From Crocinitomicaceae bacterium (GTDB lineage Bacteria > Bacteroidota > Bacteroidia > Flavobacteriales_D > Crocinitomicaceae), in NCBI GenBank assembly GCA_011522905.1, contig WTIB01000061.1, forward strand, positions 1 to 6,074: a stretch of DNA of 6,074 nt. Direction: 5' to 3'. The position numbers and the translations under genes were made by a program. Within the stretch, counting starts at the first letter, position 1. Each line of letters starts with the position of its first letter. Of this stretch, positions 5,784 to 6,074 are shown piece after piece. The notes below the pieces were generated by a model. That model was not told the origin of the DNA, searched no databases, and was given only the letters and a program-made list of their open reading frames with translations.

Positions 5784-6074
5784 TTAGGTCCTGATTCTGT
5801 TGATAATTTTGACGGCTAGCATCAACATGATTCCGAAGGAGAAAAAACCAACAATACCATAAATCCAATTGATATTACTTTTAAGTACTACGATGAAAAC
5901 GATCGAAACCAAAAAGAACGTAGCTAGCTCGTTCCATAATCGAAGTTGAGTACTTGAATACGAGAATTGATTTTTCGCCATCCGGAACATCATTTTTTGA
6001 GTATAAAAGTGATATCCCAATAAAAAAACTACAAATGTTAGTTTAATATGCATCCAACCTTGAGTCAAATAATA
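5784..6074 (-). CDS. hemJ: HemJ/CopD-like membrane protein, C-terminal part (partial)
   Basis: This is the C-terminal 96 codons of an integral membrane protein whose start lies beyond the window edge. The frame is open to the last base and reads YYLTQGWMHIKLTF at the edge, so the internal TTG at 6068 is not taken as a start. The pattern YLTQGWMHIKL, followed by a hydrophobic GYHFY segment, then LWNELATFFLVSIVFIVVLKS and a last hydrophobic helix ending in KIINRIRT, fits the HemJ/UPF0093 family. HemJ proteins are proposed heme-b-dependent protoporphyrinogen IX oxidases in the inner membrane, acting at the penultimate step of heme synthesis. Three membrane helices are visible (about residues 10-23, 45-65 and 68-88 of the fragment). 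It is co-directional with atpB, but the predicted promoter in between suggests separate transcripts, possibly with some read-through. The N-terminal half with the heme-ligand His is not visible, so the symbol is provisional. Confidence 0.72.
   Translation of the reverse strand, partial: YYLTQGWMHIKLTFVVFLLGYHFYTQKMMFRMAKNQFSYSSTQLRLWNELATFFLVSIVFIVVLKSNINWIYGIVGFFSFGIMLMLAVKIINRIRT

Noticed and set aside
1..6074. A novel defence system, mobile element, CRISPR array or structural RNA.
   Set aside because: All but short gaps are filled by well-known genes, with no transposase, integrase, direct-repeat array or tRNA-like fold visible.

Overview
The window is a minus-strand stretch of a Bacteroidota chromosome. 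It most resembles Flavobacteriales or Cytophagales, though the finer placement is uncertain. The clues are AT-rich, A-rich leaders without clear Shine-Dalgarno sequences, a Bacteroidota-type promoter (TTG-N19-TATCTTTG) before atpB, a subunit a with a long His-rich periplasmic extension, and an F-ATPase cluster that lacks its beta and epsilon genes.

Layout, in the direction of transcription (high to low coordinates). First comes the 3' part of a HemJ/CopD-like membrane protein gene, cut by the window edge (6074-5784). An 86-base gap follows, holding a weak palindrome and the predicted atp promoter. The operon atpB-atpE-atpF-atpH-atpA-atpG (a-c-b-delta-alpha-gamma) runs from 5696 to 764. A NarL/LuxR-type response regulator (743-105) sits only 20 bases after atpG. 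Last is the 5' end of a previously uncalled lipoprotein gene (64-1), cut by the other window edge. All genes point the same way. No gap exceeds 300 bases, and the longest after the atpB leader is 66 bases (atpE-atpF).

The six atp genes encode the whole membrane sector (a, c, b), the peripheral stalk (b, delta), the alpha subunits of the catalytic head and the central rotor shaft (gamma). The catalytic beta subunit and epsilon must be encoded elsewhere, a split arrangement known in many Bacteroidota. Catalytic and ion-path residues are intact: Walker A and Arg390 in alpha, Glu54 in c, Arg296 in a. Subunit c lacks the sodium-binding pattern, so a proton-driven enzyme is inferred.

The points most worth a second look are: a perfect 14-bp stem-loop just after atpE, placed where it could raise c-subunit output over the downstream genes; the response regulator apparently in the atp transcription unit; the truncated lipoprotein, whose first residues after the lipidated Cys (S-K-D-E) resemble the Bacteroidota surface-export signal; and the His-rich extension of subunit a. 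I see no sign of mobile elements, CRISPR, tRNA or rRNA, and no evidence of a wholly new system. This is mostly a core-genome region.
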